64,000 nucleotides of DNA from an uncultured Draconibacterium sp. Its GTDB lineage: Bacteria; Bacteroidota; Bacteroidia; Bacteroidales; Prolixibacteraceae. Location: positions 4,621,001 through 4,685,000 of the forward strand of contig NZ_OY781464.1 in the NCBI RefSeq assembly GCF_963676735.1, written 5' to 3'. A program made the position numbers and the translations under genes. Position 1 is the first letter of the stretch, and every line of letters begins with the position of its first letter. Below are positions 26,256 to 34,030 of this stretch, in pieces. The notes below the pieces were generated by a model. It was not told the origin of the DNA, did no database searches, and was given only the letters and a program-made list of their open reading frames with translations.

Positions 26256-27263
26256 TTAGCCCATTAAAATAAAGTCTTTTCCTTCGCAGTAGTTTTGATG
26301 CAGAAGAAACTCTTTGATTTTTTCGCCGGCTCCTGTATTACTTACCATCGATACAATAAAAAACTTACCGGGTTGAGGGAGGTCTTTGTAGAAAATGGCA
26401 TCGGGTTTTGTTTTTTTTATATCGATATAACCCGCAATATTAAGCCCGTGTTTTACAAGGTTAGCACTTCGCTGGCGGGTTTTTCGCCCGGCTCCCCAAA
26501 TCCATATGTTGGGGTGAAACTGATTGTGTTGCTCTGACCATTTTTTAAAATAGAAGGCTTTGGTTTGAAAAAAAGCTTCGGTGGAATAACGCTTATCGGT
26601 TCGGGTAAGCCGGGTGGAGTAGTCGTGCCACTCCAGCTGTTTTTCGGTTAGTTTTGCCATTTTGATACCCTTGCTCAGGTAGCGCAGTTGCATTTCATAA
26701 TCTTCCGGGAAATTGCCATCGCGGCAGCCCCCATATTTTTCAAATAATTCGCGTCGAAAAAAGATGGTCGGGTTAATTACCGGAATCTCAATAAACTGTT
26801 TCAACGCAATTTCTTCAGACGTGTGAAACGAGTTTGCCCAATCTACAAATCGCCGGAAGCCTTTATTTTCTGATATGTGGGGAACATATTCAACTTCGCT
26901 GCCGATAAAATCAATAGTGGGATTTGCTTTTAGGTAATTGTATTGTTTTTCCAGTTTTTTTGGGCAAGCCACATCGTCGGCATCCATGCGGGCAATAAAT
27001 CGGCCGTGGGCATTTTTAAGTCCGCAGTTCATGGCATTGGCTACACCAGCTTTACTTTCGTTTAAAATATGAATGCGCCGATCGGCTTTGGAGAGTGTTT
27101 GGGCAATTTGCAGACTTGCATCGGTGGAGTTATTATTGATCAGCAGTAATTCAAAATCCCGAAAAGTTTGATCCAAAATGCTCTTTGTCGCTGCTTTTAA
27201 TGTTTTTTCAGCATTAAAAAAGGGGAGTACAACTGAAAGCTCAGGTTTTGTCTCACTACTCAT
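26256..27263 (-). CDS. Family 2 glycosyltransferase
   Basis: 335 aa, GT-A fold. The N terminus LSVVLPFFNAEKTLKAATKSIL starts the nucleotide-sugar domain; the metal-binding motif is RMDADDVA and the acceptor-side ED motif is NFPEDYEMQLRY. The C-terminal about 90 residues (WIWGAGRKTRQRSANLVKHGLNIAGYIDI) look like a small Rossmann-type nucleotide-binding add-on. Acceptor unknown; a cell-surface polysaccharide is likely. It follows gldA by 11 bp in one transcript. Confidence 0.9.
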   Translation of the reverse strand: MSSETKPELSVVLPFFNAEKTLKAATKSILDQTFRDFELLLINNNSTDASLQIAQTLSKADRRIHILNESKAGVANAMNCGLKNAHGRFIARMDADDVACPKKLEKQYNYLKANPTIDFIGSEVEYVPHISENKGFRRFVDWANSFHTSEEIALKQFIEIPVINPTIFFRRELFEKYGGCRDGNFPEDYEMQLRYLSKGIKMAKLTEKQLEWHDYSTRLTRTDKRYSTEAFFQTKAFYFKKWSEQHNQFHPNIWIWGAGRKTRQRSANLVKHGLNIAGYIDIKKTKPDAIFYKDLPQPGKFFIVSMVSNTGAGEKIKEFLLHQNYCEGKDFILMG

Positions 27264-27274
27264 TACTAAAATTC

Positions 27275-28189
27275 TCAGGTCTGATTACGGGTAAGTTGGT
27301 GGAAAACGCTCTCGAGGTTTTGCTGTTTTTCAAAAAGGGTAAGTAGCGTGAGTTTGTTTTCAACGGCAAAATGAAATATAGCTTGTCGGATATCTGCATC
27401 ATTCTCCGCTTCAATTTCCCAACAAGCATCAACCTGGGTTACCCTGTTTGTTCCATTAATTGTTAAAAGTTGGTCTTTAGAAACTGTTTCTTTAAAACCG
27501 GCAATAACTACCTGGTTTTGCAACATGCTTCCGGCTTTTATCTCCGAAATGTCGCCGTCGGCAACAATTTTGCCTTTGTTAATTATTATTACCCGGTTGC
27601 AAACCGCCTCCACCTCCTGCATAATATGCGACGAAAGAATTACCGTTTTTTCCTTGCTGATTTCTCGTATTAGTGTGCGTATTTCTTCCAGCTGGTTCGG
27701 ATCGAGGCCAGTTGTGGGTTCATCTAAAATTAAAATCGAAGGATCGTGAATCAGAGCCTGAGCCAGGCCAACCCTTTGCCGATAACCTTTTGATAGTGCC
27801 CGAATTTTTTTATGCTGTTCAATGCCAAGTCCGGTTAACTCAATCATCTCGGCAATACGCTGCCTGGTATTGTTTAGGCGGTAAAATCCGGCTGTAATTT
27901 CCAGAAACTCCTTTACGTAAAGATCAGTGTATAAAGGATTGTGCTCGGGCAGGTAGCCAATCTGACGTTTATAGTCGAGGCTTTGCGCCGATACTGTTTC
28001 CCCGTTAATTAAAATATTGCCGTGGTCTTGCGGCAAATATCCGGTTATAATTTTCATCGTGGTAGATTTTCCGGCACCATTAGGACCTAAAAAACCCACC
28101 AGTTCGCCTTTGTTAACAGTAAAGCTTACCGAGTCGAGTGCTTTCTGCTTCCCAAACAATTTCGTAATATTCCGTGTTTCAACAATCAT
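27275..28189 (-). CDS. gldA: Gliding-type ABC transporter ATPase GldA
   Basis: 304 aa. The ABC ATPase has Walker A GPNGAGKST, signature LSKGYRQRVGLAQ, Walker B ILILDEPTTGLDP and switch His in ILSSHIMQE. The C-terminal about 85-residue tail is typical of GldA. In gliding Bacteroidota it works with membrane subunits GldF and GldG; neither lies nearby, so the partner genes must be elsewhere if present. The family also occurs in non-gliding species. Confidence 0.85.
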   Translation of the reverse strand: MIVETRNITKLFGKQKALDSVSFTVNKGELVGFLGPNGAGKSTTMKIITGYLPQDHGNILINGETVSAQSLDYKRQIGYLPEHNPLYTDLYVKEFLEITAGFYRLNNTRQRIAEMIELTGLGIEQHKKIRALSKGYRQRVGLAQALIHDPSILILDEPTTGLDPNQLEEIRTLIREISKEKTVILSSHIMQEVEAVCNRVIIINKGKIVADGDISEIKAGSMLQNQVVIAGFKETVSKDQLLTINGTNRVTQVDACWEIEAENDADIRQAIFHFAVENKLTLLTLFEKQQNLESVFHQLTRNQT

Positions 28190-28205
28190 AGTAAAGAATG
28201 CAAAA

Positions 28206-28213
28206 CAAAAATA
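28206..28213 (-). promoter_or_regulatory. Promoter -7 element of gldA
   Basis: Minus-strand TATTTTTG, an exact TAnnTTTG match, 17 bp before the gldA ATG. It lies back to back with the ispG -7 box (28245-28252) in an 87-bp divergent region. No TTG -33 box was seen. Confidence 0.55.
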
Positions 28214-28244
28214 GACTATTCTTTTTATTTTAGCCGCATTACTT

Positions 28245-28252
28245 TAAATTTG
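28245..28252 (+). promoter_or_regulatory. Promoter -7 element of ispG
   Basis: TAAATTTG, an exact TAnnTTTG match, 25 bp before the preferred ispG ATG. Its presence argues against starting ispG at the TTG at 28250, which lies inside the box. Confidence 0.55.
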
Positions 28253-28276
28253 CATTTCAGCTTAACAGATTATTTG

Positions 28277-30136
28277 ATGAAGGATCGTAATTTCAATTAT
28301 ATTAAAGATTTAACCCGCTACCAACGACAAGAAACCACCGAGGTGAACATAGGAGGTGTTCCGGTTGGCAGTAAGCATCCAATCCGAATTCAAACAATGA
28401 CCGATACCAACTCAACGGATACAGAGGCTACCGTAGAGCAAGTGATACGCGTGGTAAAGGCTGGTGCCGACTACGTTAGGGTTACGGTAAAAGGCATGTC
28501 AGATGCAGAAAATCTGAAAAATATTAAAAAGGAATTGGTTGAGCGCGGATACAATACACCGCTGATTGCCGATATTCATTTTAATCCAAAATTGGCAGAA
28601 GTTGCTGCTCAGTATGTTTCAAAGGTGCGGATTAATCCAGGTAACTTTTACGACAAACGTGCGCAGTTTAAAAACAAAATATACACCGACGAAGAATACA
28701 AGCGTGAACTGGTAGTTATTGAAAAACAGTTTGTTCCGTTTGTAAAAATGCTGAAAGAAACAAAAACAGCCCTTCGTATCGGCGCTAATCATGGTTCCCT
28801 TTCTGATAGGGTAATGAGCCGCTATGGCGATACGCCGGCAGGAATAGCCGAATCGGTGATGGAATTTTTGCGAATTTGCAAAAAAGAAGATTTTAACAAT
28901 GTGGTTGTTTCCATAAAGTCGAGCAACACACGGGTAATGGTATACACCGTTCGTTTGTTAAACTTTAAAATGCGTCTTGAAGACATGAAATTCCCGGTTC
29001 ATTTAGGTGTTACCGAAGCCGGAGAAGGCGAAGACGGACGCATTAAATCGGCTGTTGGAGTGGGAGCCTTGCTTGGTGATGGTATTGGCGATACAATTCG
29101 TATTTCGTTAACCGAGCGTCCAATAAATGAAATTCCCGTAGCACTTAAACTGGTAAATCATTTTAAAGGGTACCAAAATCACGAGCCCATTTCGGCTCCT
29201 ATGATTGCACAAACCAATCCGTTTGAATACGAACGACGCGATACACGCCCGGTGCTAAATATGGGAGGCAAGGAATTGCCTGTGGTAATTGCCGACCTGG
29301 GCGACAGAAGCCTCCGCGAAATGATACCAATTCGTGGGAAATTAATTCCCGACTATTTTCTGTCAGGAAATAAAATATTGAATATCGAAGGCGAAGAATA
29401 CCCGGTTATTACCCTCGAGGAGTACCTTTTTGAAAGTACCCGTTGGGGGCGAATGAAGTTTATCCGTACAAACAAAGCAGAGTTTGACCGCTTTATGGAT
29501 ATGCACCCCGAGATTATAATGAAACTGAAACAGACACGAAAAACCGTACTGATTCTGGAGAGTTATAATGCCAACCCAATGGCAGAATTGCGTGCTTTCT
29601 TTATGTCGCTTGAAACACATATCTGGAAAGTACCGGTTATTCTTTACCGCCGTTACGATAAAAGTCGACTCGAGGATCTGCAGATTGCTGCCAGTGCCGA
29701 TCTTGGCGGCTTGCTGATTGACGGTTATGGCGACGGAGTATGCTTATCAAACGACAATGAAAACATTACGTTTACCGAATTAAAAGACCTTAGTTTTGCC
29801 GTTCTTCAGGCTAGCAGGATGCGCGTTACCAAAACCGAATTTATTTCGTGCCCGGGTTGTGGACGAACACTTTTTGATTTGCACGAAACCACGCGCGCCG
29901 TTAAAGCACACTTCAAACACCTCGACCATTTAAAAATTGGAATTATGGGCTGCGTAGTAAATGGCCCGGGCGAAATGGGCGACGTTGACTATGGTTTTGT
30001 TGGTGCCGGCAATAACAAAGTAAACCTTTACAAAGGATTAAAACCCGTTAAACGTCATATTTCCTACGAAAATGCCGTGGAAGAACTTGAGCAGCTTATT
30101 CGTGAAAACGGCGACTGGAAAGATCCGGAAGATTAA
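28277..30136 (+). CDS. ispG: 4-hydroxy-3-methylbut-2-enyl diphosphate synthase, long form
   Basis: 619 aa, MEP-pathway enzyme converting MEcPP to HMBPP with a 4Fe-4S cluster. The N-terminal TIM barrel begins VNIGGVPVGSKHPIRIQTMTDTNSTDTEATV. The C-terminal reductase domain holds the three cluster cysteines (SCPGCGRT and GCVVNGPGE). About 240 residues are inserted between them compared with the short enterobacterial form; this long form is standard in Bacteroidota and plants. The ATG at 28277 is preferred because the upstream TTG lies in the -7 box. Confidence 0.96.
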   Translation: MKDRNFNYIKDLTRYQRQETTEVNIGGVPVGSKHPIRIQTMTDTNSTDTEATVEQVIRVVKAGADYVRVTVKGMSDAENLKNIKKELVERGYNTPLIADIHFNPKLAEVAAQYVSKVRINPGNFYDKRAQFKNKIYTDEEYKRELVVIEKQFVPFVKMLKETKTALRIGANHGSLSDRVMSRYGDTPAGIAESVMEFLRICKKEDFNNVVVSIKSSNTRVMVYTVRLLNFKMRLEDMKFPVHLGVTEAGEGEDGRIKSAVGVGALLGDGIGDTIRISLTERPINEIPVALKLVNHFKGYQNHEPISAPMIAQTNPFEYERRDTRPVLNMGGKELPVVIADLGDRSLREMIPIRGKLIPDYFLSGNKILNIEGEEYPVITLEEYLFESTRWGRMKFIRTNKAEFDRFMDMHPEIIMKLKQTRKTVLILESYNANPMAELRAFFMSLETHIWKVPVILYRRYDKSRLEDLQIAASADLGGLLIDGYGDGVCLSNDNENITFTELKDLSFAVLQASRMRVTKTEFISCPGCGRTLFDLHETTRAVKAHFKHLDHLKIGIMGCVVNGPGEMGDVDYGFVGAGNNKVNLYKGLKPVKRHISYENAVEELEQLIRENGDWKDPED

Positions 30137-30159
30137 TTCAAATAAAATAAATACGATAG

Positions 30160-30193
30160 AAAATCCGACCAGTCTTAAGGTCGGATTTTTTTT
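30160..30193 (+). terminator. Intrinsic terminator after ispG
   Basis: AAAATCCGACC pairs with GGTCGGATTTT (11 bp) around an 8-nt loop, followed by a T tract. 23 bp past the ispG stop. Confidence 0.9.
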
Positions 30194-30307
30194 ATGCTTG
30201 GTAAAAACACGGTTCAGAGTAACAATTGATGTAACGATTTGTATATTCCTGCTCAATAGCCATTGGCTGTTGTGCGCGATAGCATATTGGCGATAGTGAC
30301 TATTGGC

Positions 30308-30337
30308 TTTGGAATCATTTGGTATTTTTTATCTTTG
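30308..30337 (+). promoter_or_regulatory. Promoter of the flavin reductase gene
   Basis: TTTG (30308-30311), 18 bp, TATCTTTG (30330-30337): both Bacteroidota boxes. The predicted start site is about 20 nt before the ATG at 30364. Three ATTGGC copies lie just upstream. Confidence 0.75.
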
Positions 30338-30363
30338 AAAATGAACTCGAAAAATTAAATGAA

Positions 30364-30945
30364 ATGGCAAGAACGTATTGGAAACCCGGAACTATTATTT
30401 ATCCTTTACCAGCAGTAATGGTAAGCTGTGGTGAAAATCCTGAAGAATATAATATTATAACCATAGCCTGGACAGGTACGATAAATAGCGACCCTCCAAT
30501 GTGTTACATATCGGTTAGGCCTGGACGACATTCGTACGACATAATAAAGCGAACCGGAGAATATGTGATTAACCTTACTACCGAAAAGTTAGCCAGGGCA
30601 ACCGATTGGTGTGGATGTCGATCGGGACGAAAATACAACAAGTGGAAGGAAATGAACCTCACTCCGGCACCGGCAAAACTGGTAAAAGCACCAATAATCG
30701 AGGAGTCGCCCGTAAATATTGAGTGCCGGGTTAAAGATATTGTTGAGCTCGGTACGCATCACATGTTTGTGTCAGATGTGGTAAGTGTTTCGGTTGATGA
30801 TAATTATATGAATGAAGAACAGGCTTTTAGTTTTTCAAAGGCTAACCCGTTGGTTTACAGTCATGGTCATTATTTTGGCATGGGCAAAAAAGTAGGCAAG
30901 TTTGGCTGGTCGGTCGAAAAAAAGAAAAAATCAGGGAAAAAATAA
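30364..30945 (+). CDS. Flavin reductase-family protein (FMN-binding split barrel)
   Basis: 193 aa. The split-barrel flavin-binding fold of the FlaRed/HpaC superfamily is shown by YPLPAVMVSCGENPEEYNIITIAWTGTINSDPPMCYISVRPGRHSYDIIKRTGEYVINL. WCGCRSGRKYNKW, with two cysteines, could bind an extra ligand or contact the flavin. Substrate unknown; close relatives reduce FMN or are ferredoxin-like flavoproteins. The ATG at 30364 lies past the promoter; an upstream in-frame start would sit inside it. Confidence 0.85.
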   Translation: MARTYWKPGTIIYPLPAVMVSCGENPEEYNIITIAWTGTINSDPPMCYISVRPGRHSYDIIKRTGEYVINLTTEKLARATDWCGCRSGRKYNKWKEMNLTPAPAKLVKAPIIEESPVNIECRVKDIVELGTHHMFVSDVVSVSVDDNYMNEEQAFSFSKANPLVYSHGHYFGMGKKVGKFGWSVEKKKKSGKK

Positions 30946-31160
30946 GAAGGCTTTACTGATTTTTCAAGAAGTATTGTTGTTTGCGATTAATCCACTTGAA
31001 ATCTTTATGGTTTAGAAAATGTTGAAGACTAAGGTTTTCCAGCTGTTTTCATGCAGTTTGCTTATGAAATAAATCATTCTTTTTAAACAATAAGCACTCT
31101 TCTTTTGTAATCTTTTTGATTTTCTGAAGACTATTCAGAGTAATATAAAATTGTGATAAA

Positions 31161-33275
31161 ATGAAGAGTATTTACTTTGTAGCATTAATCTTATTTATGA
31201 GTGTAGGAATGGCAGTAGCACAAACAAATCCGCTTTTGGGCGAATTTAATACGCCGCACAATGCGGCACCTTTCGATAAAATTGAAAACGATCATTTTTT
31301 GCCGGCTTTTGAAGAAGGCATTAAACAAGGAAAAGCTGATGTTGAAAAGATAAAAAACAACACCGATGCACCAACATTTGAAAATACCGTTGTTGCTTTA
31401 GATCAGGTTGCTCGTTTACTGGGGCGTACATCGGGTATCTTTTTTAACCTTTTAAGTTCTGAAACCAACGACGAATTGCAGGAAATTGCGCAAAGGGTGT
31501 CGCCAATGCTTACTGCTTTTCAAAACGATATTTCTTTAGATCCGGTTCTTTTTGAACGCGTAAAAGCGGTTTACGATAAAAAGGCGGAACTGAACTTAAC
31601 ACCCGAGCAGGAAACCTTGCTCGAAAACAGCTACATTGGTTTTGTTCGCCGGGGGGCCAACTTATCGGATAGCGATAAAGAAAAATTTCGTGCCTTCAGC
31701 ACCGAGCTATCAAAACTAAGTCTGGATTTTGGCGAGAATGTATTAAAAGAAACCAATGGCTACGAATTGTATATTGCCGATAAAAGTAAGCTCGCCGGAT
31801 TGCCCGAAGGAGCGCTGGAAGCTGCAGCCGGAAAGGCAAAAGCCAAAGAATTGGAAGGCTGGGTTTTTGACATCTCGATGCCAAGCTACCTGCCTTTTAT
31901 GAAATATGCTGATAATCGTGATTTGCGGAAAGAACTTTACCTGGCCTACGGATCGAAATCGTTTAAAAATAACGAGCTCGACAACCAGGAAAAAGTAAAA
32001 CGAATTGTGGAACTGCGACTCGAAACAGCAAAATTGCTGGGCTATAAAAACTATGCCGACTATGTGTTGGAACGCCGAATGGCAACCAATGCCGACGGAG
32101 TTTATGGTTTGCTTAACGATTTGTACGAGGCATCGCATAAAGTGGCGCTAAAAGAGAAAGCAGAGATTTTGGAGTATGCCCGGAAAAACGGATTTGAGGA
32201 TGATTTGATGCCTTGGGACTGGAGCTATTACAGCGAAAAACTAAAGGTTGAAAAATTTGATTTAAACGACGAGATGCTTAAGCCTTATTTTGAATTAAGC
32301 CATGTTGTTGATGGTGTTTTTGGACTGGCAACCGATTTGTTTGGCATTACTTTTAAAGAAAACAAAAATATCCCGGTATACAACGACGAGGTTACAGCCT
32401 ACGAAGTTTTTGATGCCGATGGTACTTTCCTTTCGGTATTTTACACCGATTTTCATCCACGCTCGGGCAAACGAGGTGGTGCCTGGATGAATGATTTTAA
32501 AGGACAATGGATGGAAAATGGTGTTGATTCGCGCCCGCACGTAACCATTGTAATGAATTTTACCCGCCCAACAGAAACCAAACCAGCCTTGCTTACCTTT
32601 AACGAGGTAGAGACTTTTATGCACGAGTTTGGCCATGCGCTGCACGGAATGCTGGCAAAGTCAACCTATTCAAGTTTGTCGGGTACCAATGTGTACCGCG
32701 ATTTTGTTGAGCTGCCTTCGCAAATAATGGAAAACTGGGCGGTGGAAAAAGAATTTCTGGATCGTTTTGCCAAACATTACGAAACCGGTGAGCCAATTCC
32801 GGCCGAATTGGTTCAGAAAATTATTGCTTCCCAAAACTACCTGGCCGGTTACCTATCAGTTCGCCAGTTGAGCTTTGGTTATTTGGATATGGCCTGGCAT
32901 ACACTCGAATCGGCTTACGAAGGGAAAGTGAAAGATTTTGAAGAAAACGCATGGAAGAAAACTCAGATCTTCCCGGCAATCGACGGTGTTTGTATGAGTA
33001 CTCAATTCGGGCACTTGTTTGCCGGTGGTTATGCTGCAGGGTATTACGGTTACAAGTGGGCCGAGGTGCTTGATGCCGATGCATTTAGCGTGTTTAAAGA
33101 AAAAGGATTGTTTAATAAAGAAGTGGCTGCTTCTTTCCGTAAAAATATCCTTGAAAAAGGAGGCACTGAGCACCCAATGATTTTGTACAAACGTTTCCGC
33201 GGACAAGAACCATCTGTTGATGCCCTGTTAAAACGAAGCGGTTTGGTTAATGGAGATGAGACAGCAGGCTTATAA
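31161..33275 (+). CDS. M3-family zinc metallopeptidase, peptidyl-dipeptidase Dcp-like, exported
   Basis: 704 aa. A signal peptide (1-20, AVAQ) places it in the periplasm. The mature part starts NPLLGEFNTPHNAAPFDKIENDHFLPAFEEG as in the Dcp/OpdA group. The zinc motif is HEFGH at residues 488-492 (FMHEFGHALHG) with the third ligand Glu in FVELPSQIMENW. It likely degrades peptides from the envelope. A terminator follows. Confidence 0.93.
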   Translation: MKSIYFVALILFMSVGMAVAQTNPLLGEFNTPHNAAPFDKIENDHFLPAFEEGIKQGKADVEKIKNNTDAPTFENTVVALDQVARLLGRTSGIFFNLLSSETNDELQEIAQRVSPMLTAFQNDISLDPVLFERVKAVYDKKAELNLTPEQETLLENSYIGFVRRGANLSDSDKEKFRAFSTELSKLSLDFGENVLKETNGYELYIADKSKLAGLPEGALEAAAGKAKAKELEGWVFDISMPSYLPFMKYADNRDLRKELYLAYGSKSFKNNELDNQEKVKRIVELRLETAKLLGYKNYADYVLERRMATNADGVYGLLNDLYEASHKVALKEKAEILEYARKNGFEDDLMPWDWSYYSEKLKVEKFDLNDEMLKPYFELSHVVDGVFGLATDLFGITFKENKNIPVYNDEVTAYEVFDADGTFLSVFYTDFHPRSGKRGGAWMNDFKGQWMENGVDSRPHVTIVMNFTRPTETKPALLTFNEVETFMHEFGHALHGMLAKSTYSSLSGTNVYRDFVELPSQIMENWAVEKEFLDRFAKHYETGEPIPAELVQKIIASQNYLAGYLSVRQLSFGYLDMAWHTLESAYEGKVKDFEENAWKKTQIFPAIDGVCMSTQFGHLFAGGYAAGYYGYKWAEVLDADAFSVFKEKGLFNKEVAASFRKNILEKGGTEHPMILYKRFRGQEPSVDALLKRSGLVNGDETAGL

Positions 33276-33297
33276 AGATTGAAGGAAAATACTTTTG

Positions 33298-33332
33298 AAA
33301 ATGGCATCTCGATTTGAGGTGTCATTTTTTTT
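33298..33332 (+). terminator. Intrinsic terminator after the M3 peptidase
   Basis: A 12-bp stem with two G-U pairs (AAATGGCATCTC with GAGGTGTCATTT, loop GATTT) is followed by T. 22 bp past the stop. Confidence 0.8.
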
Positions 33333-33443
33333 TGGATATATTTTTGAGCCGCTATTAAGAACATTGGTGTCCAGCAGCAGATTGTTGGTATTATGAAGGT
33401 CTGAAATTTATATCTTTAAGCATATAATTAACCAATACAAACA

Positions 33444-33968
33444 ATGATCGACATACTAAGAAACCGACGCAGCATCAGAAAATACACGCATCAAAAAGTA
33501 GAACCCGAAAAAATAGAATTACTTAAGGAAGCTGCCTTACGTTCGCCGTCATCAAAAAATATTAATCCCTGGGAGTTTGTTTTTGTTGACAATATAGAAC
33601 TGATTGAGCAGCTGAAAAATTGTAAGCCTCATGGTGTTGCACCGCTTTTAACTGCACCGCTCGCCATTGTAGTTTGCGCCGACGAAACCCTTAATGATGT
33701 GTGGGTGGAAGATTGTTCTATCGCCTCTATTCTGCTACAGTTAACAGCACAGTCGCTGGGTTTGGGAAGCTGCTGGATACAAATTCGAAAACGTATGCAT
33801 GATGAAACGGTCTCTTCAGAAAAATACATTCAGGATTTGCTGAATATTCCGGAGAATATAAAAGTACTAAGCATAGTAACTGTTGGTTACCCTGAAAAGC
33901 TGCGCGATGGCAAACCATTTGAGGAGCTGCAGTTGGAAAAAATCAGGTTGAATAATTTTGAGAGGTAA
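33444..33968 (+). CDS. Nitroreductase-family oxidoreductase
   Basis: 174 aa FMN-dependent NAD(P)H oxidoreductase. RNRRSIRKYTHQKV and RSPSSKNINPWEFVFV are the N-terminal FMN-binding motif; SIASILLQLTAQSLGLGSCWIQ is the dimer helix/flavin motif. Physiological substrate unknown. A near-consensus -7 box TATCTTTA lies just upstream. Confidence 0.9.
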   Translation: MIDILRNRRSIRKYTHQKVEPEKIELLKEAALRSPSSKNINPWEFVFVDNIELIEQLKNCKPHGVAPLLTAPLAIVVCADETLNDVWVEDCSIASILLQLTAQSLGLGSCWIQIRKRMHDETVSSEKYIQDLLNIPENIKVLSIVTVGYPEKLRDGKPFEELQLEKIRLNNFER

Positions 33969-33972
33969 GCAA

Positions 33973-34016
33973 AAAGAGCCGACCCTTGTTTGAAAAAGAA
34001 TCGGCACTTTGCATTG
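33973..34016 (-). terminator. Probable terminator between convergent nitroreductase and PBP1A genes
   Basis: On the minus strand GCCGA pairs with TCGGC across an 18-nt loop, with flanking GCAAA/TTTGC able to extend it, followed by CTTTTTG. It lies directly past the PBP1A stop. Short stem, so moderate support. Confidence 0.4.
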
Positions 34017-34030
34017 AGTTTAACTAAGCG

